Shown here: one piece after another, positions 18,034 to 27,351 of the stretch
Numbering within the stretch: the first letter of the stretch is position 1
Layout of the letters: each line of letters starts with the position of its first letter
Source of the DNA: Phreatobacter sp.
GTDB taxonomy: Bacteria; Pseudomonadota; Alphaproteobacteria; Rhizobiales; Phreatobacteraceae
Assembly: GCF_030691135.1 (NCBI RefSeq)
Contig: NZ_JAUYFA010000089.1
Span: 1-64,000, forward strand
Length of the DNA stretch: 64,000 nucleotides
Direction of reading: 5' to 3'
Position numbers and translations under genes: made by a program
Notes under the pieces: model-generated
Seen by the model: only the letters and a program-made list of their open reading frames with translations
Told to the model about the DNA's origin: nothing
Databases searched by the model: none

Positions 18034-19479
18034 TCAGCGGAAGGGGGGTTCGTCGAAGCTTCTGAGCTTGCGCGAATGGATGGCGCCATCGGCGCGCCTC
18101 AGCCGTTCCACCGCATCGAGGCCGACGAGGAGATGCTGGGCGACCGCGCTGGCATAGAAGGCGTTGGCGGCGCCGGGCAGCTTGATCTCGCCGTGCAGTG
18201 GTTTGTCGGAGACGCAGAGCAGCGTGCCGTAGGGCACGCGCAGCCGGTAGCCCTGGGCGGCGATCGTGCCGCTTTCCATGTCGACGGCGATGGCGCGCGA
18301 CAGGTTGAAGAGGCGCGCCTCCTGGGTGTAGCGAAGCTCCCAGTTGCGATCGTTGTTGGTCACGACGGTGCCGGTCCTGAGGCGGTGCCGCAGCGCCTCG
18401 CCGCTCATGCCCGTGACCGCGGCGCAGGCCTCCTGCAGCGCGGTCTGGATCTCGGCGAGGGCGGGGATGGGAATCTCCGGCGGCACCAGGGCGTCGAGGA
18501 TGCGGTCACGCCGGAGATAGGCATGGGCGAGGACGTAGTCGCCGATCTCCTGGGCCTGCCTGAGCCCGCCGCAATGGCCGATCATCAGCCAGCAATGGGG
18601 CCGCAGCACCGCCAGGTGGTCGGTGATGTTCTTCGCGTTGGAGGGGCCGACGCCGATATTGACCAGCGTGACCCCGGCCGAGCCCAGCCTTTCGAGGTGA
18701 TAGGCCGGCATCTGGTAGCGGTGCCAGGGCGATGCGGCGATGCGGGCGCCGCCGCCGTCGATGGTCTCGCGGGTGATGGTGAGACCGCCCGGTGCCACCA
18801 GCCGCTCGGCACGTCCGGCGGCGATCTCCGCCATCGCCCAGCCGACGAACTGGTCGACATAGCGGTGATAGTTGGTCAGCAGGATCCACGGCTGCACCGC
18901 GCGCCAGTCGGTGCCGGTATAATGGATCAGCCGGCGCAGCGAATAGTCGACCCTGACGGCGTCGAAGAGGGCGAGCGGCAACGCCCCCGTCGGCAGGGCC
19001 TCGAACGTCCCGTCGGCCACCTCGTCGCCGACCAGCGACAGCAGCGGCACGGGAAAATGGCGCGCCAGTTCGGCGGGCGTGCGGCCGCCTGCCGAGAATT
19101 CGTCGACGCCGTCCAGCACATAGGGATAGGGGATTTCCTGGGTCGAGGGCCGGACGTCCAGCGTCGCGTCATATTCCCCGGTGAGCGGCCGCAACTGGTC
19201 GAGCAGGTAGCGGCGGAAGAAGCCGGGCTGCGTCACCGTCGTCGTGTAGAGGCCCGGCCGGGAGAACTTGGCATAGGCCCGCCGGTTGCGCGGGGCAGCC
19301 CGTTCCGGCGCATAGGTGACGGCGATCTCGGGATAGACGAAGCGGGCCCGCTCCTCGGCGGTCGGCGGCGCACCGCCGTCGAGATAGCGGGCGAGAGCTG
19401 CGCGCAGGGCGGCGGTCGCCTCGTCGTAGAGGGTCTCGAGGCGGTCGACGGCGGCTTCGGGCGTCAGGCGATCGGTCAT
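18034..19479 (-). CDS. amn: AMP nucleosidase
   Basis: Hydrolyses AMP to adenine and ribose 5-phosphate. The 481-residue protein has the two-domain layout of Amn: an N-terminal regulatory domain (VTYAPERAAPRNRRAYAKFS and RPGLYTTTVTQPGFFRRYLL are typical) and a C-terminal nucleoside phosphorylase-like catalytic domain (LVNIGVGPSNAKNITDHLA, IGHCGGLRQAQEIGDYVLAH, AVDMESGTIAAQGYR, LCVSDKPLHGEIKLPG). Length and motif order agree with E. coli Amn. It is monocistronic on the minus strand. Confidence 0.95.
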   Translation of the reverse strand: MTDRLTPEAAVDRLETLYDEATAALRAALARYLDGGAPPTAEERARFVYPEIAVTYAPERAAPRNRRAYAKFSRPGLYTTTVTQPGFFRRYLLDQLRPLTGEYDATLDVRPSTQEIPYPYVLDGVDEFSAGGRTPAELARHFPVPLLSLVGDEVADGTFEALPTGALPLALFDAVRVDYSLRRLIHYTGTDWRAVQPWILLTNYHRYVDQFVGWAMAEIAAGRAERLVAPGGLTITRETIDGGGARIAASPWHRYQMPAYHLERLGSAGVTLVNIGVGPSNAKNITDHLAVLRPHCWLMIGHCGGLRQAQEIGDYVLAHAYLRRDRILDALVPPEIPIPALAEIQTALQEACAAVTGMSGEALRHRLRTGTVVTNNDRNWELRYTQEARLFNLSRAIAVDMESGTIAAQGYRLRVPYGTLLCVSDKPLHGEIKLPGAANAFYASAVAQHLLVGLDAVERLRRADGAIHSRKLRSFDEPPFR

Positions 19480-19605
19480 GCCGCTGGTTTAGCATGATCG
19501 GGCGATGGTGCATCGCCGACCCGCCGCGGCCAATCGCGTCCCTGAGGCTCGGCTGTCGTAACCCCCGACGAGGCCGAAGGCCGGCGGCGTCCGTTCTGGA
19601 GCCCC

Positions 19606-20388
19606 TCACGTCTCCGGCGTGTCGGGCAGGGGCTGCCATTCGGCGGGATAGTCCACCTGCGTCAGATAGAGCGCATGGGCCGGGCCGACCGTGCCGCAGG
19701 CCTTGCGGTCGCGCGCGGCCAGGGCCTCGGCGAGGTCGTCCGCCGTCCACAGACCCTCGCCGACCAGTTTCAGCGTGCCCACCATGGAGCGCACCTGGTT
19801 GTGCAGGAAGGAGCGCGCGTCCAGCCGGCATTCGATGCCGGTGTCGGTGCGCGCGACGTCGAAGCGGTCGAGGTTGCGCACCGGCGACTTCGCCTGGCAT
19901 TCGGTCGAGCGGAAGGTGGTGAAGTCATGCCGGCCGATCAGCACGCGCGCCGCCTCCCGCATCCGGTCGACGTCGAGCGCCTTGGGCGACCACCAGGCGC
20001 GCTGCCGCTCGAGGGTCAGCGGCGGCCGGCGGTCGATGATGCGGTAGAGATAGTGGCGGCGGACCGCCGAGAAACGGGCGTCGAAATCGTCCGGCATCTT
20101 CTCGGCGGCGACCACCGCGACGGCCTCGTCCTTCAGGTAGCGGTTGGTGGCGTCGCGGACGACGCGGTTCGGCCAGTCGCGGGCGAGGTCGACGTGGGCG
20201 ACCTGGCCGTTGGCGTGGACGCCGGCATCGGTCCGGCCGGCACCGCCCACGGTCACCGCCTCACCGGAGAACTCACCGATGGCGCGGACGAGTTCGCCCT
20301 GCACGGACTTGCCGAAGCTCGCGCCCTGCATCTGCCAGCCGAGATAGGCGCCGCCGTCATATTCGATGGTCAGCTTGTAGCGGGGCAT
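19606..20388 (-). CDS. truA: tRNA pseudouridine(38-40) synthase
   Basis: Modifies uridines 38-40 in the anticodon arm of many tRNAs. The 260-residue protein has the catalytic motif [15 protein letters not shown] with the essential Asp (residue 54 from ATG 20388), plus [24 protein letters not shown] and [14 protein letters not shown]. The start overlaps the fmt stop by one base (TGATG); an in-frame GTG one codon earlier is possible. It is the last gene of the def-fmt-truA operon. Confidence 0.96.
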   Translation of the reverse strand: MPRYKLTIEYDGGAYLGWQMQGASFGKSVQGELVRAIGEFSGEAVTVGGAGRTDAGVHANGQVAHVDLARDWPNRVVRDATNRYLKDEAVAVVAAEKMPDDFDARFSAVRRHYLYRIIDRRPPLTLERQRAWWSPKALDVDRMREAARVLIGRHDFTTFRSTECQAKSPVRNLDRFDVARTDTGIECRLDARSFLHNQVRSMVGTLKLVGEGLWTADDLAEALAARDRKACGTVGPAHALYLTQVDYPAEWQPLPDTPET

Positions 20389-21320
20389 CACCCGAAGACC
20401 GCGCCAGGCCCGACCTTCGTGCCGTTGACGAAATCCGCCGCCTTCATCGCCTTCGCCCCGGCGCGCTGGACCTCGACGAGGCGCAGGGCGCCGGCGCCGC
20501 AGGCCACCGTCAGGTCCTCCGACAGCAGCGTTCCCGGCGCGCCGTCACCGGCGGCGAGGGCGGTGCGCAGCACCTTGACCCGTTCGGGACCCTTGCCAAG
20601 ATCGGCCTCGAACCAGGCGCCGGGAAAGGGCGACAGGCCGCGCACCTTGTCGTGGATCTCGCCCGCCGGCCGGGCCCAGTCGATGCGGGCCTCCGCCTTG
20701 TCGATCTTGGCGGCATAGGTGACCCCGTCCGCCGCCTGCGGCACGAAGGTGAGCGATCTGCGGTCGAGGGCGGCGAGCGCCCGCACCATCAGGTCGGCGC
20801 CGAGGACGGCCATGCGGTCATGAAGGTCCTGGGCGGTCATGTCCGGCGTGATGGCGATCTTCTCGACCATGGCGACGGGGCCGGTGTCGAGACCCTCGTC
20901 CATGCGCATCACCATGATGCCGGTCTCGGCGTCGCCGGCCATGACGGCGCGCTGGATCGGGGCGGCGCCGCGCCAGCGCGGCAGCAGCGAACCGTGCAGG
21001 TTGAGGCAGCCGAGCGCCGGGGCGTCGAGCACCTCGCCCGGCAGGATGAGGCCATAGGCGACGACGACGGCGACATCCGCCGCGAGGGCGGCGAAGGCGG
21101 TCTGTGCAGCGGCGGCGCGCAGGGTCCGCGGCGTGAAGACCGGGATGCCGAACCCCTCGGCCAGCCTGTGGACGGGCGTCTTCTGCTCCGCCATGCCGCG
21201 TCCCGCGGGCTTCGGCGCACGGGTATAGACCGCGACGACCTCATGGCCCTGGCCGATGATCTCGGAGAGCGTCGGCACGGCGAAATCCGGCGTGCCCATG
21301 AAGACGACGCGCAGGCTCAC
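20388..21320 (-). CDS. fmt: Methionyl-tRNA formyltransferase
   Basis: Formylates initiator Met-tRNA. It has 310 residues when started at GTG 21320, whose GTGA overlaps the def stop codon; the reading [16 protein letters not shown] then matches the normal N-terminus. The catalytic region is [20 protein letters not shown] with the formyl-THF-binding SLLP signature, and the C-terminal OB-like domain contains [12 protein letters not shown] and [11 protein letters not shown]. Overlap with def and truA on both sides indicates a tightly coupled operon. Confidence 0.96.
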   Translation of the reverse strand: MSLRVVFMGTPDFAVPTLSEIIGQGHEVVAVYTRAPKPAGRGMAEQKTPVHRLAEGFGIPVFTPRTLRAAAAQTAFAALAADVAVVVAYGLILPGEVLDAPALGCLNLHGSLLPRWRGAAPIQRAVMAGDAETGIMVMRMDEGLDTGPVAMVEKIAITPDMTAQDLHDRMAVLGADLMVRALAALDRRSLTFVPQAADGVTYAAKIDKAEARIDWARPAGEIHDKVRGLSPFPGAWFEADLGKGPERVKVLRTALAAGDGAPGTLLSEDLTVACGAGALRLVEVQRAGAKAMKAADFVNGTKVGPGAVFG

Positions 21321-21835
21321 GCGAGGGCCTCGCGCTTGGCGGCCTTGGTATATTTCTTGATGACGCGCTCGCGCTTCAGGCGGGAGAGATGATCGATGAA
21401 GAGCACGCCGTTGAGGTGGTCGACCTCGTGCTGGACGCAGGTCGCCATCAGCCCGTCGCAGTCGAGTTCCTGTGTCTTGCCGTCGACGTCGAGATAGCGC
21501 ACGCGGCAGCGGGCGGGCCGTTCGACGGCTTCGTAGTATTCGGGGATCGAGAGGCAGCCCTCCTCGTAGACGTTGAAGTCCTCCGATTGCCAGACGATCT
21601 CGGGATTGATCAGCACCACCGGCGTCTTCGGCTCGTCCTTGCGGGCGAGGTCGATGGTGACGACGCGCTGGGCCACCGCGATCTGGATGGCGGCGAGGCC
21701 GATGCCGGGCGCCTCGTACATCGTCTCCAGCATGTCCTCGACGAGTTTCCTCACCCTGGAATCGACGGTGGCGACGGGCTCGCAGACGAGCTTGAGCCGC
21801 GGATCGGGAAGGACGATGATCTCGCGCAGGGCCAT
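21317..21835 (-). CDS. def: Peptide deformylase
   Basis: Removes the formyl group from nascent proteins, the partner reaction of Fmt. The 172-residue enzyme has the three metal-site motifs: [10 protein letters not shown] (44-53, with Ile instead of the common Pro, as I recall in other Hyphomicrobiales), EGCLS with Cys94, and QHEVDH with His136, Glu137 and His140. It is first in the operon with fmt and truA. The C-terminal end is Lys/Arg-rich ([16 protein letters not shown]), as in alphaproteobacterial type 1 enzymes. Confidence 0.96.
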   Translation of the reverse strand: MALREIIVLPDPRLKLVCEPVATVDSRVRKLVEDMLETMYEAPGIGLAAIQIAVAQRVVTIDLARKDEPKTPVVLINPEIVWQSEDFNVYEEGCLSIPEYYEAVERPARCRVRYLDVDGKTQELDCDGLMATCVQHEVDHLNGVLFIDHLSRLKRERVIKKYTKAAKREALA

Positions 21836-22089
21836 GGGAGTGTCTTGCTGCCGGGAGGTTTTCGGGTCGGAATGCGTCGTAAAGGCCTGAGTTAAGCGTC
21901 CCCGTGGGCAGGGTCAATGCGTCGGCTCAGACCGGCAGGCCGGCAAGCCGTTTCGTGGGTGCATGACGGCCCCGTTCCAGGAAGGGGCCGCTGCGCTGGC
22001 ATCACTGCCCGCGATGTGGTGACATGCCCGCTTTCCGCTTGGCCATCGGGCTGGCGGAGACGCAGTCCAAGACGAGTGGAGAGATCACC

Positions 22090-23061
22090 ATGACCATCGA
22101 CCGCAGGCAGTTCACGGCACTGGCCGGCGCTTCCGGCCTCGCCGCGCTCCTGGCCCCCGGCGCGGCTCTCGCCCAGACGAAGCAGTTCTTCCGCATCGGT
22201 ACCGGTGGCACGGCGGGCACCTATTATCCCATCGGCGGACTCATCGCCAACGCCATCTCCACCGCCACGCTCGACGCGTCTGCGGTCGCCACCAACGGCT
22301 CCGTTGCCAATGTCAACGGCATCGTCGGCGGTTCGATGGAATCGGGCTTCAGCCAGTCGGACGTAGCCAGCTGGGCCCATTCGGGCACGGGCGTGTATCA
22401 GGGCCGGCCGAAGGTCGAGATCCTGCGCGCCATCGCCAATCTCTATCCCGAATCCCTGCATGTCGTGGTCAAGAAGGGCCTCAACATCCGGTCGATCGCC
22501 GACCTGAAGGGCAAGCGCATCTCGATCGACGAGCCGGGTTCGGGCTCGATCATCAATGCCAAGGCGATCCTCGCCGGCTACGGCATCCGCGATGGCGAGT
22601 ATCGCGCCGAGAACCTCAAGCCGGGCCCCTCGGCCGAGAAGCTGAAGGACGGCGGCCTCGACGCCTTCTTCATGACGACGGGCTGGCCGACCGCCGCCCT
22701 CACCGAGCTCGCCACGACGACCGGCATCGAACTGCTGCCGATCGAGGGCGAGCCGGCGAAGAAGATCATGGCGGAGTTCAAGTTCTTCGCCGAGGACATG
22801 ATCCCGGACAACGCCTACAAGGACGTCAAGGGCGTCAAGACGCTCGCGGTCGGCGCCCAGTGGGTGACCTCAACCCGGATGAGCGCCGACGTCGTCTACG
22901 AGGTCACCAAGGCGCTGTGGAGCGACAAGACGCGCGCCCAGCTCGATGCCGGCCATGCCAAGGGCAAGTCGATCCGCAGGGAGACCGCGCTGCAGGGCCT
23001 CGGCATTCCTCTGCATGACGGCGCGGCGCGCTTCTACCGGGAAGCAGGCCTGCTCGGCTGA
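22090..23061 (+). CDS. TAXI family TRAP transporter solute-binding protein
   Basis: Periplasmic receptor for a TRAP transporter of the TAXI type. The 323-residue precursor has a signal peptide with an RR pair (MTIDRRQFTALAGASGLAAL, cleavage probably after AALAQ near residue 34). TAXI landmarks are RIGTGGTAGTYYPIGGLIAN and LKGKRISIDEPGSGS. ATG 22090 has GGAGAG just upstream. The permease gene lies 97 bases downstream beyond a strong hairpin. Ligands of TAXI systems are mostly dicarboxylates or amino acids; none can be assigned here. Confidence 0.92.
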   Translation: MTIDRRQFTALAGASGLAALLAPGAALAQTKQFFRIGTGGTAGTYYPIGGLIANAISTATLDASAVATNGSVANVNGIVGGSMESGFSQSDVASWAHSGTGVYQGRPKVEILRAIANLYPESLHVVVKKGLNIRSIADLKGKRISIDEPGSGSIINAKAILAGYGIRDGEYRAENLKPGPSAEKLKDGGLDAFFMTTGWPTAALTELATTTGIELLPIEGEPAKKIMAEFKFFAEDMIPDNAYKDVKGVKTLAVGAQWVTSTRMSADVVYEVTKALWSDKTRAQLDAGHAKGKSIRRETALQGLGIPLHDGAARFYREAGLLG

Positions 23062-23091
23062 GCTTCGGCCTCCTCCGCACTTGACCAGTCC

Positions 23092-23121
23092 AGGCCGCGC
23101 GGCTACCGCGCGGCCTTCTCA
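23092..23121 (+). terminator. Hairpin between TAXI receptor and permease genes
   Basis: Perfect 11-bp stem AGGCCGCGCGG (23092-23102), loop CTA, CCGCGCGGCCT (23106-23116), then TCTCATTC. It probably acts as a partial terminator or mRNA-stabilising stem, so that the binding protein is made in excess over the permease. Confidence 0.7.
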
Positions 23122-23158
23122 TTCGGGACGCGTGGTCCCCCTATCGACGAGGCGGCCC

Positions 23159-25333
23159 ATGAAGACCGAAGCGCTGGATCCGCAGGCCGTCCAGAAGCTG
23201 GAAGAGCAGTTCGATTCCGAGGTGCGTTTCCGCCCGCTTCTGCCGGCTACGGCCTGGCTGGTCGCCGGTCTGCTCTTCACCCTGTCGATCTTCCACTATT
23301 ACACTGCCGGCTTCGGCCTGCTGCGCGAGGCGACCCATCGCGGCATCCACATGGCCTTCGTGCTGGGGCTGATCTTCCTCGTCTTCCCGCTCCTGAAGCG
23401 TGACCACCAGACCCCGCCGCAGTCCGGCATCATGGCGCCCGGCGGCATCGCGCTCTACGACTGGCTGCTTGCAGCCGGCGCCGTGGTGGCCAGCCTCTAC
23501 ATGCCGTGGATCTACGACGATCTCGCCTTCCGGGTCGGCAATCCAGAGCCGCTCGACGTCGCCATGGCCACCATCGCCATCCTCGTCCTGCTGGAGGCGA
23601 CACGGCGCAGCGTCGGCTGGCCGCTGCCCATCATCGCCGTGTCCCTGATGGTCTATGCCATGTACGGCCAGTCGCTGCCGGGGATCCTCGCCCACCCCGG
23701 CAACAGCTGGTCGGCGGTGGTCAACCACCTCTATCTCACCAGCAACGGCATCTACGGCATCGCCCTCGGCGTGGTGGCGACCTATGTCTTCCACTATGTC
23801 CTGTTTGGCGTGCTGGCGACGCGCGTCGGACTCGGCCGGCTGTTCATCGACCTCGCCACGGCGCTGGCCGGCCGCTATTCCGGCGGACCCGCCAAGGTGT
23901 CGATCTTCGGCTCGGCCATGTTCGGCATGATCTCGGGCTCGTCGATCGCCAATACGGTGACGGTCGGCTCCCTGACGATCCCGGCGATGATGCGCCTCGG
24001 CTATCCCCGCCACATGGCGGCGGCGATCGAATCCACCGCCTCGACCGGCGGCCAGATCACACCGCCGATCATGGGCGCCGCCGCCTTCTTGATGATCGAG
24101 TTCCTCAACCTGCCGTACCAGTCGATCGTGCTGGCGGCGATCGTTCCGGCCTTCATGCACTTCTTCGGCGTGTTCTGGCAGGTGCATTTCGAGGCCAAGA
24201 AGAACGGGCTGAAGGGCATTCCCGCCGCGGACCTGCCGAAGGCCCGCGAGGTCATTGCCCGCGACTGGCCGGCGGCGATTCCGCTCTTCGTGCTGCTGAT
24301 GGTGCTGTTCTCGGGCTTCACGCCCTATCTCGCCGCCTTCTGGGGCATCACCGCCTGCGTGCTCGTCGGCTTCACCCGGCGCAATCCTGTCGTCGCCGTT
24401 ACCTTCCTCGCGGTGATGATCGCGGCGGCGACCGCCGGCCTTCTGTCGGAAGGCTGGGCGACGGTCGCCATCGTCGCCGCTGTCGGCGTGGTTTCGACCG
24501 TCTTCGCGCTGCGCGACGCCGACGGCAAGTTCCTCACCGCCGACATGATCGACGCCTTCGTGGTCGGCGCCAAATACGCCATCGCGGTCGGTGCCGCGGC
24601 CGCGACCGTCGGGATCATCGTCGGCGTCGTCACGCTGACCGGTGTAGGCTTCAAGATCTCCAACATCGTCACCAGCTTCGCTGCGCAACTCGCGGCCATC
24701 ACAGGGTCGGTCCTGCCAGTCTGGATGTTCAACGCGACGGCTCTGACGCTGTTCTTCACGCTGGTAATGACGGCTGTGGTCTGCATCCTGCTCGGCTGCG
24801 GCGTGCCGACGACGGCCAACTACATCATCATGGTGACGGTGGCCGCGCCGTCCCTGGCTTTGCTCGGCGTCGAGCCCATCGTCGCCCATTTCTTCGTCTT
24901 TTATTACGGTGTGCTCGCCGATATCACGCCGCCGGTGGCGCTCGCCGCCTATGCGGCGGCGAGCATGGCCGGGGCCGATCCGTTCAAGACCGGCAATACC
25001 GCCTTCCGTCTCGGCCTCGCCAAGGCGCTGGTGCCCTTCGTCTTCGTCTACGGGCCGGCCATGCTCATCGTCACCAAGGGCTTCACCTGGACGGACTTCG
25101 TCGTCACCACGCTCACCTGCGCCCTCGGCGTCTTCATCCTGGCGGCGGCGCTCACGGGCTTCGCCATCGTCCGCACGCCGCTGTGGCAACGCCTGTCGCT
25201 CGGCGTTTCGGGGCTGCTGCTGATGGCGCCGAACCTCACCGCCAGCCTCGTCGGCATCGCGTTGGCGTTGCCGGCGGGCATCGCCCAGATCGCCGCGGGG
25301 CGGGCACAGAAGGCGGTTCCCGAGGCGGGCTGA
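23159..25333 (+). CDS. TRAP transporter fused 4TM/12TM permease
   Basis: Membrane part of the TAXI TRAP system, powered by an ion gradient. The 724-residue protein fuses the small (DctQ-like, within about residues 30-190) and large (DctM-like) subunits, which is normal for TAXI systems. DctM landmarks are GSAMFGMISGSSIANTVTVG and STASTGGQITPPIMGAAAF, repeated in the C-terminal half as GCGVPTTANYIIM and VLADITPPVALAAYAAAS. About 16-18 membrane segments are visible. ATG 23159 is chosen because the upstream open frame runs through the hairpin. Confidence 0.93.
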   Translation: MKTEALDPQAVQKLEEQFDSEVRFRPLLPATAWLVAGLLFTLSIFHYYTAGFGLLREATHRGIHMAFVLGLIFLVFPLLKRDHQTPPQSGIMAPGGIALYDWLLAAGAVVASLYMPWIYDDLAFRVGNPEPLDVAMATIAILVLLEATRRSVGWPLPIIAVSLMVYAMYGQSLPGILAHPGNSWSAVVNHLYLTSNGIYGIALGVVATYVFHYVLFGVLATRVGLGRLFIDLATALAGRYSGGPAKVSIFGSAMFGMISGSSIANTVTVGSLTIPAMMRLGYPRHMAAAIESTASTGGQITPPIMGAAAFLMIEFLNLPYQSIVLAAIVPAFMHFFGVFWQVHFEAKKNGLKGIPAADLPKAREVIARDWPAAIPLFVLLMVLFSGFTPYLAAFWGITACVLVGFTRRNPVVAVTFLAVMIAAATAGLLSEGWATVAIVAAVGVVSTVFALRDADGKFLTADMIDAFVVGAKYAIAVGAAAATVGIIVGVVTLTGVGFKISNIVTSFAAQLAAITGSVLPVWMFNATALTLFFTLVMTAVVCILLGCGVPTTANYIIMVTVAAPSLALLGVEPIVAHFFVFYYGVLADITPPVALAAYAAASMAGADPFKTGNTAFRLGLAKALVPFVFVYGPAMLIVTKGFTWTDFVVTTLTCALGVFILAAALTGFAIVRTPLWQRLSLGVSGLLLMAPNLTASLVGIALALPAGIAQIAAGRAQKAVPEAG

Positions 25334-25394
25334 TCAAGCGGCGGGAACCGGCCGCCGGCACAAGGTGTTCCCGCCGTCTTGTGTGGCGCACTCC

Positions 25395-25583
25395 ATGCCC
25401 GGAACGCTCATCGCCGCGGCATGCGCTCTTCTCCTGCCGCATCTCATGGCGCTCAGCATCGCCTATGTGCTGGTGCTGCCGATCGTCTGGGACCGCGATC
25501 CCTTCGCGCAACCGGTCATGCGGTGGGGCTCGGTCCCTGACGTCCTGCCTCTTCGGCCGCGATGGTCATGGCGAAATGCCTGA
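25395..25583 (+). CDS. Possible small membrane protein, unknown
   Basis: An open frame of 62 codons starting at ATG 25395, 61 bases after the TRAP permease stop. It begins with about 30 hydrophobic residues (IAAACALLLPHLMAL, IAYVLVLPIVW), then a charged/aromatic tail. I do not recognise it, there is no obvious ribosome-binding site, and the frame could be chance. It may be the remnant or a small partner of the transporter. Confidence 0.3.
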   Translation: MPGTLIAAACALLLPHLMALSIAYVLVLPIVWDRDPFAQPVMRWGSVPDVLPLRPRWSWRNA

Positions 25584-25660
25584 TCCCGCTGAAGGACGAC
25601 AGGCAGCGGGCACTTCGGAAGACCATGTTGCGGGAAGCGCCCGGGACCAGAGGCGAGCGT

Positions 25661-25734
25661 TGGAGCGGGTGAAGGGAATCGAACCCTCGTATGCAGCTTG
25701 GGAAGCTGCTGTTCTACCATTGAACTACACCCGC
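25661..25734 (-). tRNA. tRNA-Gly (anticodon CCC)
   Basis: The reverse strand folds as a 74-nt cloverleaf with CCA encoded. The acceptor stem GCGGGTG pairs with CACCCGC, the anticodon arm is GCAGC-TTCCCAA-GCTGC giving anticodon CCC, and the T arm contains GGTTCGATTCC. It reads GGG glycine codons. A perfect 6-bp palindrome with a 6-base spacer lies upstream at 25748-25765. Confidence 0.96.
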
Positions 25735-25976
25735 CAAAGGCCATCAGGACATCACGAAGGATGTCAGTCGCCTTGTCCCGCCAGACCGGACGATCTCGCA
25801 GGCCGCGCGTCGTTGTAGCCGTTTTGAGCGCAGAGGATCAAGGGCTGCCCGGGACCGCCGGAGCGGTATCCTATTTCCGCGATGGCACCGTGCATCCCCG
25901 TAACGCTGTCGTATTTTGTGGCGTATCGTCTTCTAGCCCTGCCAGAAAGTTGCAGCGGCGAGGGAGGGAGCGACCC

Positions 25977-26969
25977 ATGAAAGCCTATTGCGCCGCCGCC
26001 ACGGCGGGCCTTGCCATCAGCCTGTTCGTCCCGACGAGCCCGGTATCGGCACAGGATGCCGATCCGACGCCGATCGTCGAACTCATGCGGACCTTCGCCG
26101 GTCCCGGGACCCATCGCCCGAGCGGGGCCAAGGGACGTTGCTATGCCGGTGAATTCGTTCCCAATGCCGCCGCGCAGGCGCTTTCCAAGGCGGTGATCCT
26201 GACGCGCAACTCTCAGGCGCTGATCCGCTTTTCGGTCGGTGGTGGCAACCCCGCCGTCGCCGATGGTGCCCGCGGGGTCAATCGTGGCCTGTCGATCCGC
26301 ATCGACGGCGACGGACCCGGCCAGACCGAGTTCGTGATGGTCAATGCGCCGATCAATTTCGCCCGGACCCCCGCCCAGATGCTGGGCTTCCTCGAGGCCC
26401 GTCGCCCCGGCGCCAACGGCCAGATGGACCCGGAGAAGGTGCGCGCCTTCACCGAGGCCAATCCGGAGACGACAGGCCAGGCGCGCTACCTCGCCAGCAA
26501 GCCAATTCCCGGCTCGTGGGTCGGCGTGAACTACTGGGCTCTCCACGCCTACACCCTGACGAACGCCAGCGGCGCGGCCCAGGTGGTCAAGTTCCGGATG
26601 GATCCGCTCGACGGCGCCGTCAACCTGACGGATGACGAGGCCCGCGCCCGCCCGCGTGACTTCCTCGCCGATGAGCTCGGCGGCCGCCTCTCAAGCTCCA
26701 GGCCGGCCGGATTCAAGATGGTCGCGATCATCGGCCGCCCCGGTGATCCGACGACCGACGTCACCCGGATGTGGGAGGGCGAGGACAGCCGCCCCACCGT
26801 CGAGCTCGGCACGTTGCATGTCCGCTCTGCGGCCGAGGCGGCGCGCTGCGACGACACGATCTTCGCCCCCACAATCCTCGCGGACGGCATTGCGGGACCG
26901 GCCGATGATCCGATGTTCGCGATCCGCACGCCGGCCTATGCCATCTCGATCACCAAGCGGCAGAACTGA
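25977..26969 (+). CDS. Periplasmic catalase-like (SrpA-type) heme protein, atypical active site
   Basis: A 330-residue protein of the small catalase-family peroxidase group. It has a signal peptide (AAATAGLAISLFVPTSPVSA, cleavage near residue 25), so it should be periplasmic. Family landmarks are ALIRFSVGGGNPAVADG, RGLSIRI, MVNAPINFARTP, GVNYWALHAY and FRMDPLDG. The distal-His motif of catalases, RxxHAKG, reads RPSGAKG here (Gly50 in the His position), so ordinary catalase activity is doubtful. There is a strong ribosome-binding site (GGGAGGGAG). No partner cytochrome b561, often found beside SrpA, is adjacent. Confidence 0.78.
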   Translation: MKAYCAAATAGLAISLFVPTSPVSAQDADPTPIVELMRTFAGPGTHRPSGAKGRCYAGEFVPNAAAQALSKAVILTRNSQALIRFSVGGGNPAVADGARGVNRGLSIRIDGDGPGQTEFVMVNAPINFARTPAQMLGFLEARRPGANGQMDPEKVRAFTEANPETTGQARYLASKPIPGSWVGVNYWALHAYTLTNASGAAQVVKFRMDPLDGAVNLTDDEARARPRDFLADELGGRLSSSRPAGFKMVAIIGRPGDPTTDVTRMWEGEDSRPTVELGTLHVRSAAEAARCDDTIFAPTILADGIAGPADDPMFAIRTPAYAISITKRQN

Positions 26970-27066
26970 TTTCGGCAACGGTCGGGGTTTCCCCCTGGGG
27001 TCTTCGGTGGGTCGGCGGAGCGTTCCGCCGGCGGTCCCGGCCGGAAGACGTGACCCCTGTCATGCG

Positions 27067-27096
27067 AACGGCCCGCGGCGGCGACCGCGGGCCGTT
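27067..27096 (+). terminator. Strong hairpin in a 382-base intergenic region
   Basis: Perfect 12-bp stem AACGGCCCGCGG (27067-27078), loop CGGCGA, CCGCGGGCCGTT (27085-27096). It lacks a T tract. It lies 97 bases after the catalase-like gene and probably ends that transcript. The rest of the 26970-27351 gap is very GC-rich, holds a second imperfect hairpin near 27251-27274 (CCCTTGC and GCAAGGG) and shows no convincing gene; a small RNA cannot be excluded. Confidence 0.55.
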
Positions 27097-27351
27097 GCAT
27101 CCGGGCGGCCATGAGGAGCATGGGGACCGGCCGCCCCACCGCCCGGCGGCGCCGCTCTTGATGGCGGCAGCCCTGTCCGGACGGACCTGTGCCGGGATGC
27201 GTCCACATCCCGGCGGGCCGCCGCCGTCCCGTTCCGGAACATCCGGCGGCCCTTGCACCGTGCATCGCAAGGGCAGGGCCCGGACGCGGGTTTCGTGGCA
27301 TCGCGACCTGTCCCGCTTGCGGACGGGGTGAAGGAACCGTAAACGCCGCGC

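Noticed and set aside
23141-25189. A 682-codon minus-strand frame opposite the TRAP permease
   Set aside because: Antisense shadow with extreme Arg/His/Asp/Gly content; the plus-strand permease explains the region.
25748-25765. GACATC-N6-GATGTC palindrome upstream of tRNA-Gly
   Set aside because: Short and unsupported by context; it could be an operator for neither neighbour with confidence, so it is mentioned only with the tRNA.
27050-27331. Possible small protein in the gap before hrpB
   Set aside because: Several frames are open, but all are Arg/Pro-rich, lack ribosome-binding sites and cross the 12-bp hairpin.
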